Origin: an uncultured Moraxella sp.
Lineage (GTDB): Bacteria > Pseudomonadota > Gammaproteobacteria > Pseudomonadales > Moraxellaceae
Direction of reading: 5' to 3'
Assembly: GCA_937975585.1 (NCBI GenBank)
Contig: CALJUC010000073.1
Coordinates: forward strand, 1 to 12,386
Length of the DNA stretch: 12,386 nucleotides
Each line of letters starts with the position of its first letter. Within the stretch, counting starts at the first letter, position 1. Both the position numbers and the translations under genes were made by a program. The notes beneath the pieces are model-generated. The model worked only from the letters and a program-made list of their open reading frames with translations, did no database searches and was not told the origin of the DNA. Below, piece after piece: positions 5,680 to 12,386 of the stretch.

Positions 5680-7800
5680 TTAATTAAGTCGTGTTAATAG
5701 CGCTTCAAAATCTTCGCGCTTAACTTCACCATTTTGGCGTGCGGTCAGCTGACCATTTTGATAGTACAAAAACACGGGTGGGCCAAATACCTTTAACGCT
5801 TTGTAGACGGCTTTACTGTCTGCACTATCTTCGGTGACATCAAGTTTGACCACTTGCCAGTTGGTCAATTGGCTGGGTGGATTGGCAAATAACGTCTTGT
5901 CCATAATTCGACATTCGATACACCAATCTGCCGTGACGTCGACAAGCACATTTGGGTTGCTTGCGATAAGTGGCTGTAATTCTGCCAAACTTTTTACGGT
6001 AATCGTTCGGTTCGTATTTGTAGTCGTAGGCATGACGCTTTGGTTGGTAAGTTTCGCTAAAGGTTGCCAACTATCTTTACTACCTGATGCCACGCCAAGC
6101 AATAGGCACAACATCCAACCACCTAACAACAGCCCCAGTCCACGGCTGAACATCTGCCCGCGTCCTGACCACTGCCACGCCCACATGGCAATCACGGCAA
6201 ACCATAATGCCCACACTAATAGCATCGTGCTAGACTGGTATACGCGCTCAAGCATCAATAAGGCGACTGCGAACAGTAATAACGCAAAGCCTTTTTTGAC
6301 CCAATTCATCCACTCGCCAGCCTTCGGCATGATATTGCCTTGGGTTGCACCCAAAATCATCAGCGGTGTGGACAGCCCAAGGCCAAGCAAGAACAATGCC
6401 ACAAAGCCCAACACCGGATTGCCCAATGCTGCAACACCGGCCACGGCACCGGCTAACGGCGCCGATACGCAAGGCGACACCACCAACGCAGAGAAAAATC
6501 CGGTAATAAAACTGCCACTGACACTACCCAATCGGTTTTCGCCGACTTGGGTTAGACGCTGCAAGCGAATCGTCCAACTTGCAGGCAAACGAATGGGCAA
6601 CCAATCAAGCATATATAAGCCAAGCAGTGCAAACAATGCCGCAAACGACAGTAGCACCACGGGGTTTTGTAACCAGTTCATGATACCAAGTGACTGACCG
6701 AACACCGCCACGATAGCACCAATCAATCCATAACTGGTCGCCACACCCAGTCCATAGCTACCCGTCAGTAGAAAGCCTTTTTTGGCAGAGGCATGATGCT
6801 GACGCGCCACGATATTTGCCACAATCGGTAGCATCGGTAAGACACATGGCGTAAAGGCCAAGCCAAGCCCCGCCAAAAATAGCAACAACAACGCCAACGG
6901 TAAATGCTCGGTTAACCCAAATGGGTCGGTTTGGTCAGTCGTTGGTTCAAAGCTTAAGTCTATCGATTTGGCCGTATTCGCGACTGGTACTGTTATAGCG
7001 GCACTCGCAGCAGCAGAGGTATTCGCCACGCTACTACTAACGATTGATGTACTGCTAACGATGCTGCCAACGACACTCGCGGGTATTGTACTGGCTGTTG
7101 GCGTACCGGTTGCTGTATTGATAGCGGCTGTATTTGCCGTTGGACTCACCGTAGATGCGGCTACTTTTATTGGTGCTTGCGTAGTGGGTAGTGTCGGTTT
7201 GGTACTTGGACTATCCGGCTTAGCAGTAGGCATCGCCTTGCCACTGGCGGTAAGCTTATCAATGGTAAACGGTACTTTTTCTGGTGGATAACACAGTCCT
7301 GATTTTGCGCAGCCTTGCCATTTTAAGGTGGCAGGCTGATTGCTAATCGCCTTGTTACTGCTTAATGTTGCAGTCGCGGTAAATGACTGATCAAATACCG
7401 GCACGCGCCCAAACTCAGGGTCATCAACGTAAGTCGCAACTTGGTTAAATACAAACGGTGTCGCACTCACGCCGTCGGGCAAAGTCACCGCAAGTTTATC
7501 TTTATAAGCGTAATACCCCTCAGTGACACGCACATCAACGACAAGCTTATCGCCTTGCACCATGGGTACGACATTAAATGCCTGACTCACCGGTAAAGGC
7601 TTACTCGTTGCGGTGGCACTGCTACCCGATTTACCAAACACATCAGATAAACTTATGGCATGGCTGGCGGTGCTTGCCATACTTAGACCAAGCACCATGG
7701 ATAACAAAACACCTAACCGCGCGTTTTTAGGCGCATGGTTTTTAGGATATCCAAAACGGTTACGGGCAGGGCGAAAAACACACGACAAGGGATATGGCAT
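5680..7800 (-). CDS. dsbD: Thiol:disulfide interchange protein DsbD
   Basis: Inner-membrane protein that carries electrons from cytoplasmic thioredoxin to periplasmic partners such as DsbC and apocytochrome c maturation factors. All three modules and three cysteine pairs are visible in 706 residues. They are a signal peptide (cleavage near ASHA, 45-48), nDsbD with Cys164 and Cys170 in GCAKSGLCYPPE, a multi-spanning region (about 297-570) with Cys319 in FTPCVLPMLP and Cys444 in SPCVSAPLAG, and a thioredoxin domain with Trp-Cys627-Ile-Glu-Cys630 and a Gly-Pro-Pro loop at 673-675. E. coli DsbD has 565 residues. The excess is mainly a low-complexity Ala/Thr/Ser/Pro/Val linker (about 186-285). The ATG at 7800 has no clear ribosome binding site, and the signal peptide has a long basic n-region, so the true start may lie somewhat downstream. 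The lipoprotein gene follows closely. Confidence 0.95.
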   Translation of the reverse strand: MPYPLSCVFRPARNRFGYPKNHAPKNARLGVLLSMVLGLSMASTASHAISLSDVFGKSGSSATATSKPLPVSQAFNVVPMVQGDKLVVDVRVTEGYYAYKDKLAVTLPDGVSATPFVFNQVATYVDDPEFGRVPVFDQSFTATATLSSNKAISNQPATLKWQGCAKSGLCYPPEKVPFTIDKLTASGKAMPTAKPDSPSTKPTLPTTQAPIKVAASTVSPTANTAAINTATGTPTASTIPASVVGSIVSSTSIVSSSVANTSAAASAAITVPVANTAKSIDLSFEPTTDQTDPFGLTEHLPLALLLLFLAGLGLAFTPCVLPMLPIVANIVARQHHASAKKGFLLTGSYGLGVATSYGLIGAIVAVFGQSLGIMNWLQNPVVLLSFAALFALLGLYMLDWLPIRLPASWTIRLQRLTQVGENRLGSVSGSFITGFFSALVVSPCVSAPLAGAVAGVAALGNPVLGFVALFLLGLGLSTPLMILGATQGNIMPKAGEWMNWVKKGFALLLFAVALLMLERVYQSSTMLLVWALWFAVIAMWAWQWSGRGQMFSRGLGLLLGGWMLCLLLGVASGSKDSWQPLAKLTNQSVMPTTTNTNRTITVKSLAELQPLIASNPNVLVDVTADWCIECRIMDKTLFANPPSQLTNWQVVKLDVTEDSADSKAVYKALKVFGPPVFLYYQNGQLTARQNGEVKREDFEALLTRLN

Positions 7801-8031
7801 AACTTAACACAACTTTGATCAACAGAATCTTAGGCATACCACACGAATACGCTGTCACTTAATCTTACCTATTCGTAATAATACCAACTAGCTAGGACCG
7901 CTATAGTCCAATCAATTCATTTTAAGACAAGCAAAGCGAGCGCAGCTATAAAAATCACTGCCTCGCAAAATCGTACCGCAAGCCCTATCTTTTATAACAG
8001 CTTGACGCAGTATTACACTGAACTTAAAAGA
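7801..8031. other. 231-base spacer between gspG and dsbD with repeat-like structure
   Basis: There is no coding region. The spacer contains the palindrome CTAGCTAG (7888-7895), running into an inverted repeat GGAC/GTCC with a 7-base loop (7895-7909), a GC-rich run AGCGAGCGCAGC near 7936-7952, and two imperfectly complementary segments, AGCTATAAAA (near 7951) and TTTTATAACAGCT (near 7991). No classical terminator follows gspG, and I cannot assign a dsbD promoter with confidence. The mixture looks like a dispersed intergenic repeat or a decayed mobile-element remnant, but only one copy is present in the window. Confidence 0.35.
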
Positions 8032-8535
8032 CTATAATTTGGCGAATATATCCGCGTTGTTACCCTCACCGCCTTCTTGGCCATCGGCACCGAGTGAGAA
8101 TAAATCATAAGTGCGACCTTCACTACCGGGTTGGACATATTGTAATTCATTGTCCCAACCATCTTTAGGAAAACCACCTTTTAAATAACCACCCTCTGGG
8201 AAGTTCTTTGCACCTTGCGGTGGTGTCGTTAACGCATTTAACCCTTCTTGGGTCGTTGGATAACGGCCATTATCAACCTTAAACATATCAATCGCATTTG
8301 ATGTCGTAGCAAGCGCGGTTTCTGTGGTCTTGACACGGGCTTTATCGCCTTGACCGACCACCTTTGGTACCACAAGACCTGCCATAATCGCTAAAATCAC
8401 AATCACCACCATAACTTCAATCAAGGTAAAACCCTGTTGCTGCGACCGTGGCGCAACCTTAGTTGACATTGGGGTATCACAGCCGTGTGATGAATGCGGT
8501 TGTTTGTTCAGTGGTTGAGATTGTTGTAATAACAT
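8032..8535 (-). CDS. gspG: Type II secretion major pseudopilin GspG
   Basis: Main subunit of the type II secretion pseudopilus, which pushes folded exoproteins through the outer-membrane secretin. The prepilin motif QQQG/FTLIEVMVVIVILAIMAG shows the peptidase site, Phe1 and Glu5. The family's loop region follows (RYPTTQEGLNAL, then KDGWDNELQYVQPG), with the calcium-binding end DLFSLGADGQEGGEG. The mature protein would have 133 residues, normal for GspG. The start is uncertain. ATG at 8535 has a weak GGA seven bases upstream but gives a 35-residue leader. ATG at 8469 gives a more usual 13-residue leader but lacks a ribosome binding site. A GTG at 8616 is unlikely. gspF lies upstream in the same direction, about 227 bases away, so gspG may have its own promoter, though none is clear. 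Confidence 0.92.
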   Translation of the reverse strand: MLLQQSQPLNKQPHSSHGCDTPMSTKVAPRSQQQGFTLIEVMVVIVILAIMAGLVVPKVVGQGDKARVKTTETALATTSNAIDMFKVDNGRYPTTQEGLNALTTPPQGAKNFPEGGYLKGGFPKDGWDNELQYVQPGSEGRTYDLFSLGADGQEGGEGNNADIFAKL

Positions 8536-8762
8536 AAGATGTTCCAAATACGTATTTTTATTAGAAAGAACCAATGATGACCCAGTATGACTTAAACAAC
8601 AGTATCGCCTAAACACTGGGTAAACACCATCAAAAAAATCACGTTATTCTAATCATTTGCGATGACAAATTCGAGTCAGTGAACCCGCTTATCGCCCGAT
8701 ACCAGTGAAATACAACCATCAAGCAAACTTTGGGTAAGATTAGGCGATGGTAGGATGAATAG

Positions 8763-9968
8763 TTAACCCGCTAGGTCATTCATATTAACAATCGGTAGCA
8801 TCACCGCCATCACAATGGTCATCACTATCACGCCCATCAATACCAACATTAATGGCTCAAGCAGTGATAATAAGGTACTAATCATATTGGTGGCTTCGTT
8901 TTGCTGCATATCTGCCGCGCGCGTCAGCATATTGTCCAATTCGCCCGAATTTTCACCGCTTTTAATCATCTGTACCATCATCGGTGGAAAATAATTGGTA
9001 CGCTCAAGTTGACTGGATAAGCTTGCGCCTTCCGTGACTTTTTCAGTGGCTTGTTCGATGCGCTGTTTGATATGCACATTGGTAGTCACAGCCCCGCCGA
9101 TAGCCAAGGCTTCTACCAAGGGCACACCCGAACGTACCAAAATCGACAAGGTACTGGCAAACCGCGAGGCATTCAGGCTACGCGACAGTTTGCCAAATAT
9201 CGGCATCCTTAGCACCAACCCATCAAAACTGGCACGACCGGCACTGGTTTTGATAAATTTTACTAGCATAATAAACGCGCCTAATATCAGCGCCAATATC
9301 AGCCACCACCACTGGGTTAATAGATTGGATGCACCCAGCACGACTTGGGTAATCCAGGGCAATGCTTGCTCAGACTGCTCAAACACCTTAACGATTTTTG
9401 GGACCACAAAGGTCATCAGACCCACGACCACGCTAATCGCCATTACCAATAAGATAATTGGATAAACCAACGCGCCTTGGATTTTCTTTTGCATGGCAAA
9501 GCGGTTTTCGGTGTAATCGGCTAACTGATTGAGAATCAAGTCCAAATATCCAGAACGCTCGCCCGCCGCAATTGTCGCGATATAGATTGCGGGGAAATTA
9601 CCCGCTTCTTGTAGCGCGGTCGCTAGACTATAACCTTCTAACACCTTGCCGCGTACCGCCATCATCAAGGCTTTGACGTGCGGTTTTTCGCTTTGTTTGG
9701 CGACGGCCTGTAGGGCTTGTTCGATAGGAATAGCGGCAGCGAGTAGCACCGATAACTGACGGGTGACCAAGGCAAGATCATAAGCACTCAGGCCTTTTTG
9801 CCAGCCTCGGCGTTGCCCGACGGTTTGTCGCTGTACGGGCGTTACCTCTATCGGTAACAAAGACTTGTCGCGCAATTGCTGACGAATTTGGCGCGCCGAA
9901 TCGGCTTCCAAAATACCTTGTTGCGACTTGCCTTGTGCATCCATCGCTTTATATTGATATGCGGGCAT
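8763..9968 (-). CDS. gspF: Type II secretion inner-membrane platform protein GspF
   Basis: Polytopic inner-membrane protein at the centre of the type II secretion assembly platform, where it contacts the ATPase GspE. At 401 residues it has the family's usual length. It opens with MPAYQYKAMDAQGKSQQGIL, typical of GspF/PilC proteins. Two T2SSF repeats follow (about 69-190 and 270-392), each with the gly-rich GERSG / GENSG motif (136-140 and 338-342). Membrane segments are near 168-190, 220-240 and 370-392, the last in the signature EPLMLVLMGVIVMTIVM. It is called GspF rather than PilC because of its overall sequence flavour and its neighbour gspG. The ribosome binding site is weak (GAG about 11 bases before the ATG). 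No other gsp gene adjoins; as I recall, scattered gsp loci are known in Moraxellaceae. Confidence 0.92.
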   Translation of the reverse strand: MPAYQYKAMDAQGKSQQGILEADSARQIRQQLRDKSLLPIEVTPVQRQTVGQRRGWQKGLSAYDLALVTRQLSVLLAAAIPIEQALQAVAKQSEKPHVKALMMAVRGKVLEGYSLATALQEAGNFPAIYIATIAAGERSGYLDLILNQLADYTENRFAMQKKIQGALVYPIILLVMAISVVVGLMTFVVPKIVKVFEQSEQALPWITQVVLGASNLLTQWWWLILALILGAFIMLVKFIKTSAGRASFDGLVLRMPIFGKLSRSLNASRFASTLSILVRSGVPLVEALAIGGAVTTNVHIKQRIEQATEKVTEGASLSSQLERTNYFPPMMVQMIKSGENSGELDNMLTRAADMQQNEATNMISTLLSLLEPLMLVLMGVIVMTIVMAVMLPIVNMNDLAG

Positions 9969-10044
9969 GGTGAATTACTCAACAGCACAATGCCATACCG
10001 GCACGCGGTCAGCAGTGGCTAACAATGGATGATAACCAATAGGG

Positions 10045-10075
10045 ATTTTACCAAACTAGTCTTGCTAACGCTCAA
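10045..10075 (-). promoter_or_regulatory. Candidate promoter of gspF
   Basis: On the minus strand there is an extended -10 (TGG followed by TAAAAT, 10045-10053). A TTGAGC (10070-10075) lies 19 bases upstream as a poor -35. It sits in the 138-base gap between the unknown gene and gspF, about 75 bases before the gspF start. The spacing is suboptimal. Confidence 0.3.
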
Positions 10076-10106
10076 CAAGCACAACCACTAGACGGCTCAA
10101 ATGCGG

Positions 10107-11030
10107 CTATTTTAAAGGCTTTAACGGCTGAAATAAAGCCGATATTTCATCATCGCTGTATTGCACATATTGGGCTAATTCATCGCGTAGATCTTGCTTA
10201 TTAAAGCTATTGACTTCGGTAATCAGCATTTTTTCGATGCGCTTATCAATGGCGTATTCACTGATTTGTGCCGCGTAAATTGCCAGCTGATAGACTTGGG
10301 CTTTGAGCGTTTCATCGGTTTGCTGTAATAGACGCACCAACTCAGGCACATTGACACTTTGGTACGGGTAGTCTTTGGCAATACTTTCTTTTAGCGGTGT
10401 CACCCCATACCCAATACCCAAATGGGCAAAATAATAGCAGCAAAACAAATAACCCAATACATGGCCAATAAAGTAGCCTTTATCCACACTGTAACAAGCC
10501 ACCCCAAAAAACTGCAAAATCGTCGAAGCCAGACTCTGCTCAACCCCTCGCGCCTCGCCAGCAATACGAAAGGGTGTGGTGGTTGGCAAATTTAGCAAGT
10601 TCTGTCCGAGGCTTACCAGTTGCCAGCCTACCGGTCGCTGTGCGGGCATGCGGCTTGTCACGGCAAGTAGCAGGTCATCCACCACGTGCAAATGATTGAA
10701 CAGGACTTGTAATTGGTCTAGGCCTGCGGTATCGCGTGCATTGAGGTTGTAGGCAATTTTAAGTTTACGGGTTTCAACAAACTGGGATTGGCGTTGGGTA
10801 AGATAAAACAGGCTATCTGTGTCACCCCCCAATATAGCGCCCGTGTACGCACCGCTTTGGTAATCGGCATAAAAACGCTGTACTGCCTGCTCTTGACACC
10901 GAAATATCTGTGTACGTTGCTCAGTCAATTCAACGATAGGCATAGTCGTGTGCGCACTTTTTTGCACCGTGAGATTCACGGTCTTACCCGACGAGGTGAC
11001 TTGCGCATTCGCAGTAGTAGGCGTATCCAT
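10107..11030 (-). CDS. Conserved-looking protein of unknown function, 307 residues
   Basis: I do not recognise this protein. The first 30 residues are Thr/Ser/Ala-rich with no signal peptide. The body is mostly alpha-helical in appearance, with a soluble N-terminal part (about 33-150). A hydrophobic, aromatic and Cys-rich stretch follows (about 172-210), including YFIGHVLGYLFCCYYFAHLG, which could be one or two membrane segments or a buried core. A charged helical C-terminal part (about 225-307) ends in PLKPLK. Cysteines are at 45, 179, 197 and 198. The ORF is long, uninterrupted and has codon use in keeping with its neighbours, so it is very likely real. The ATG at 11030 lacks a clear ribosome binding site, and another ATG at 10943 is possible. 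An extended -10 promoter lies about 55 bases upstream. gspF follows after 138 bases, but a functional link to secretion is only a positional guess. Confidence 0.7.
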   Translation of the reverse strand: MDTPTTANAQVTSSGKTVNLTVQKSAHTTMPIVELTEQRTQIFRCQEQAVQRFYADYQSGAYTGAILGGDTDSLFYLTQRQSQFVETRKLKIAYNLNARDTAGLDQLQVLFNHLHVVDDLLLAVTSRMPAQRPVGWQLVSLGQNLLNLPTTTPFRIAGEARGVEQSLASTILQFFGVACYSVDKGYFIGHVLGYLFCCYYFAHLGIGYGVTPLKESIAKDYPYQSVNVPELVRLLQQTDETLKAQVYQLAIYAAQISEYAIDKRIEKMLITEVNSFNKQDLRDELAQYVQYSDDEISALFQPLKPLK

Positions 11031-11085
11031 AAGGCAGTATCAGCATCGCAATGGGTGAAAAACGGTTATAAATCAATTCGCACCC

Positions 11086-11114
11086 ACTATAGCATAACTA
11101 CCTATAACATAAAA
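11086..11114 (-). promoter_or_regulatory. Candidate extended -10 promoter of the unknown 307-residue gene
   Basis: On the minus strand TGC precedes TATAGT (-10 at 11086-11091), a TGn extended -10. The hexamer 17 bases upstream (11109-11114) reads TTTTAT, a poor -35 that overlaps the T-run of the preceding terminator. Transcription would start near 11079, giving a leader of about 50 bases before the ATG at 11030. Confidence 0.4.
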
Positions 11115-11140
11115 GCCACTGACCTATGGGACAGTGGCTT
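11109..11140 (-). terminator. Intrinsic terminator of the AraC-family regulator gene
   Basis: A perfect 9-base inverted repeat, AAGCCACTG (11113-11121) and CAGTGGCTT (11132-11140), has a 10-base loop. On the minus strand it is followed by TTTTATGTTAT. It lies 70 bases after the regulator's stop codon and should end that transcript. The A-run on the other side is short, so it is unlikely to serve the plus strand. Confidence 0.75.
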
Positions 11141-11147
11141 CCATCAT
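11124..11147 (-). other. Seven-codon mini-ORF with strong ribosome binding site overlapping the terminator
   Basis: On the minus strand AAGAGG (11154-11159) is followed after 6 bases by ATGATG and an ORF encoding MMEATVP, then TAG. The reading frame runs through one arm of the terminator hairpin and stops in its loop. This is the arrangement a leader peptide/attenuator would have, but it could equally be chance; no amino-acid-specific codon run is present. Confidence 0.25.
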
Positions 11148-11209
11148 AAATAACCTCTTCGGCAGTGTTTTAACCATTTTTAAGAGAAGTTAGCGGATAC
11201 ATACCGACA

Positions 11210-12181
11210 TTAATTACCACACTGCCCGCTCATCAATGTTTCCCCACGAAATTGCTGACGATACTTCCGTGGTGACATACCATATACACGCTTAAAGGCT
11301 TGGCTAAAGGTACTATCTGAGGCATAGCCAACCAATTCACTGATACGGTTAATACTGTTTTCTTGTAGGCGCAAATAACGCGCTGCCAATCGCAGACGAT
11401 AATCCGTCAAATAGGTCAAGGGTGGCTCACCAACAATCTCACGAAAGTGTTCTGCAAAGCTACTGCGTGACATACCGGCCACTTCAGCCAATTTATGAAT
11501 CGTCCAATTGGTGTCTGGGCTATCGTGCATCACCGCAAGCGCTTTGGATAGATAGGGGTCTTTAAGCGCCTTTAGCCAGTTTTCAGTCGCATCTGGCAAG
11601 TCTTCAATATAGGTACGCAAACACTCAATCAGCAAAATTCCTGCCAATCGATTAATCACTGTGGTTTTACCCAATCGATTTTTTGAGGACTCTAATGCCA
11701 AGAACTTGGTGCCGATATCCAGCATTACCATTTTTTGTTGTTGAGGGGTACTATGTTCAGGCAAGATGCTCGGCAGGGCCAACAATAAAGGACGCGTGAT
11801 TTCACGGTCATAGTGGCACACAATCACCACCATCTCGGTCTCAGCTTGTTTCGTATTATCATCGGTACTTTCGCCGGTGATTATCACAGGTGCTGTACTT
11901 TCCGGTATCAGCAAGGGTAACAAATCAACGGGCTTTTCCCCCTTTGATTCCAAGGCACGTACCACGTGCGTGCGCCCACCGGGTACCATCACCAAATCAC
12001 TGATGGACGCCTGACGTTGCACCTCAGCCACCGAAAGATGTAAGTCACCCGAAACAACCAAATAAAATACAATACAATCTTTTTTATCAAGCGTAAACGC
12101 CCACTTACCCCGACCCTTCACATAATGATATTGGGTCTGATATAAATGCACATCCTCTAGTAGCATGCTCAATGCATCCAT
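11210..12181 (-). CDS. AraC-family transcriptional regulator with cupin-type N-terminal domain
   Basis: Predicted cytoplasmic one-component DNA-binding regulator of 323 residues. The N-terminal region (about 1-190) resembles the cupin-like effector domain of regulators that begin MDxLSxLL. It contains VVSGDLHLSV, DLVMVPGGRTHVV and CHYDREITRPLLLALP. The C-terminal AraC domain (about 226-311) has both helix-turn-helix units: TIHKLAEVAGMSRSSFAEHF, and SINRISELVGYASDSTFSQA followed by FKRVYGMSPRKYR. The effector and targets are unknown. Compared with relatives there seems to be an insertion rich in Pro, Thr, Asp and Glu at about 80-118. ATG at 12181 is chosen because it matches the family start and has AGGTGGG (12191-12197) nine bases upstream; an in-frame GTG at 12241 would add 20 residues. 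A terminator follows, so it is probably a single-gene unit. Confidence 0.9.
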   Translation of the reverse strand: MDALSMLLEDVHLYQTQYHYVKGRGKWAFTLDKKDCIVFYLVVSGDLHLSVAEVQRQASISDLVMVPGGRTHVVRALESKGEKPVDLLPLLIPESTAPVIITGESTDDNTKQAETEMVVIVCHYDREITRPLLLALPSILPEHSTPQQQKMVMLDIGTKFLALESSKNRLGKTTVINRLAGILLIECLRTYIEDLPDATENWLKALKDPYLSKALAVMHDSPDTNWTIHKLAEVAGMSRSSFAEHFREIVGEPPLTYLTDYRLRLAARYLRLQENSINRISELVGYASDSTFSQAFKRVYGMSPRKYRQQFRGETLMSGQCGN

Positions 12182-12355
12182 ACTTACTATCCCACCTGTT
12201 ACTAATATAACCCAGAGTTTTGAGCGTAAAACATAAACCACCTAGCATGACTTATACAAGCCAAACTTCGATGATTGGACTTCACATAAAAACTTAAAGA
12301 CGCTTGGTAAAACTTGGCGCAAGATTTGCAGAAAATAAGCAAAAAATAATACGCT

Positions 12356-12377
12356 AAAAATCGCTTACGTGATTTTT
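12356..12377. repeat. AT-rich inverted repeat near the right edge
   Basis: AAAAATC and GATTTTT flank 8 bases (GCTTACGT). It could be a weak terminator of a gene outside the window or an operator upstream of the AraC-family gene. The 205 bases between that gene and the window edge (12182-12386) hold no other feature I can support; a TATAAG on the minus strand (12251-12256) has no matching -35. Confidence 0.3.
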
Positions 12378-12386
12378 CATTTAACG

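Noticed and set aside
5834..6697. 287-codon open frame on the plus strand
   Set aside because: It lies entirely antisense to dsbD, whose domains and catalytic cysteines are unmistakable. Its translation is Asn/Ser/Pro-rich with no family resemblance, so it is a shadow frame.
8581..8620. CCCAGT / ACTGGG inverted repeat upstream of gspG
   Set aside because: The matching arms are only 6 bases with a 28-base loop and no T-run, which is within chance expectation.
1..12386. Mobile elements, CRISPR arrays, toxin-antitoxin or defence genes
   Set aside because: No transposase, integrase, regularly spaced repeats or defence-type proteins were found. Apart from the unknown 307-residue gene, every gene fits a housekeeping or envelope family.

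Overview
The window is about 12.4 kb of gene-dense chromosome in which all ten recognisable genes lie on the minus strand. Gene content and the moderately AT-rich composition suggest a gammaproteobacterium of the Moraxellaceae (Moraxella/Psychrobacter type). The supporting features are a pilV-pilW-pilX minor pilin set, a gspF-gspG pair with no other type II secretion genes next to it, and a PldA with a long N-terminal extension. This placement comes from protein resemblance only and was not checked against a database. There are no rRNA or tRNA genes, CRISPR arrays, recognisable insertion sequences, prophage genes or broken genes.

In the direction of transcription (right to left), the window starts with an AraC-family regulator with a cupin-type N-terminus (11210-12181). 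It is followed by a good intrinsic terminator and a candidate promoter for an unrecognised 307-residue protein (10107-11030). Next come the type II secretion inner-membrane protein GspF (8763-9968) and the major pseudopilin GspG (8032-8535). A 231-base spacer with repeat-like structure separates these from dsbD (5680-7800), which encodes a transmembrane reductant conveyor. A DUF3465-type lipoprotein (5066-5638) follows dsbD closely. After it come the outer-membrane phospholipase pldA (3569-4894) and, only 10 bases further on, a ComF-family phosphoribosyltransferase (2770-3558). A 320-base AT-rich gene-free stretch then leads into the tightly packed pilV, pilW and pilX genes. pilX runs off the left edge, where pilY1 and a pilE-like gene would be expected.

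Most of the genes concern the cell envelope and macromolecule transport. PilV, PilW and PilX are minor pilins that prime type IV pilus assembly. GspF and GspG belong to the related type II secretion machine. DsbD keeps periplasmic thiols reduced, PldA acts in the outer membrane, and ComF is usually needed for natural transformation, which also depends on type IV pili. I found no convincing new multi-gene system. The best leads are the unknown 307-residue gene with its unusual leader region, the extended PldA, the very long DsbD linker and the structured intergenic spacers.
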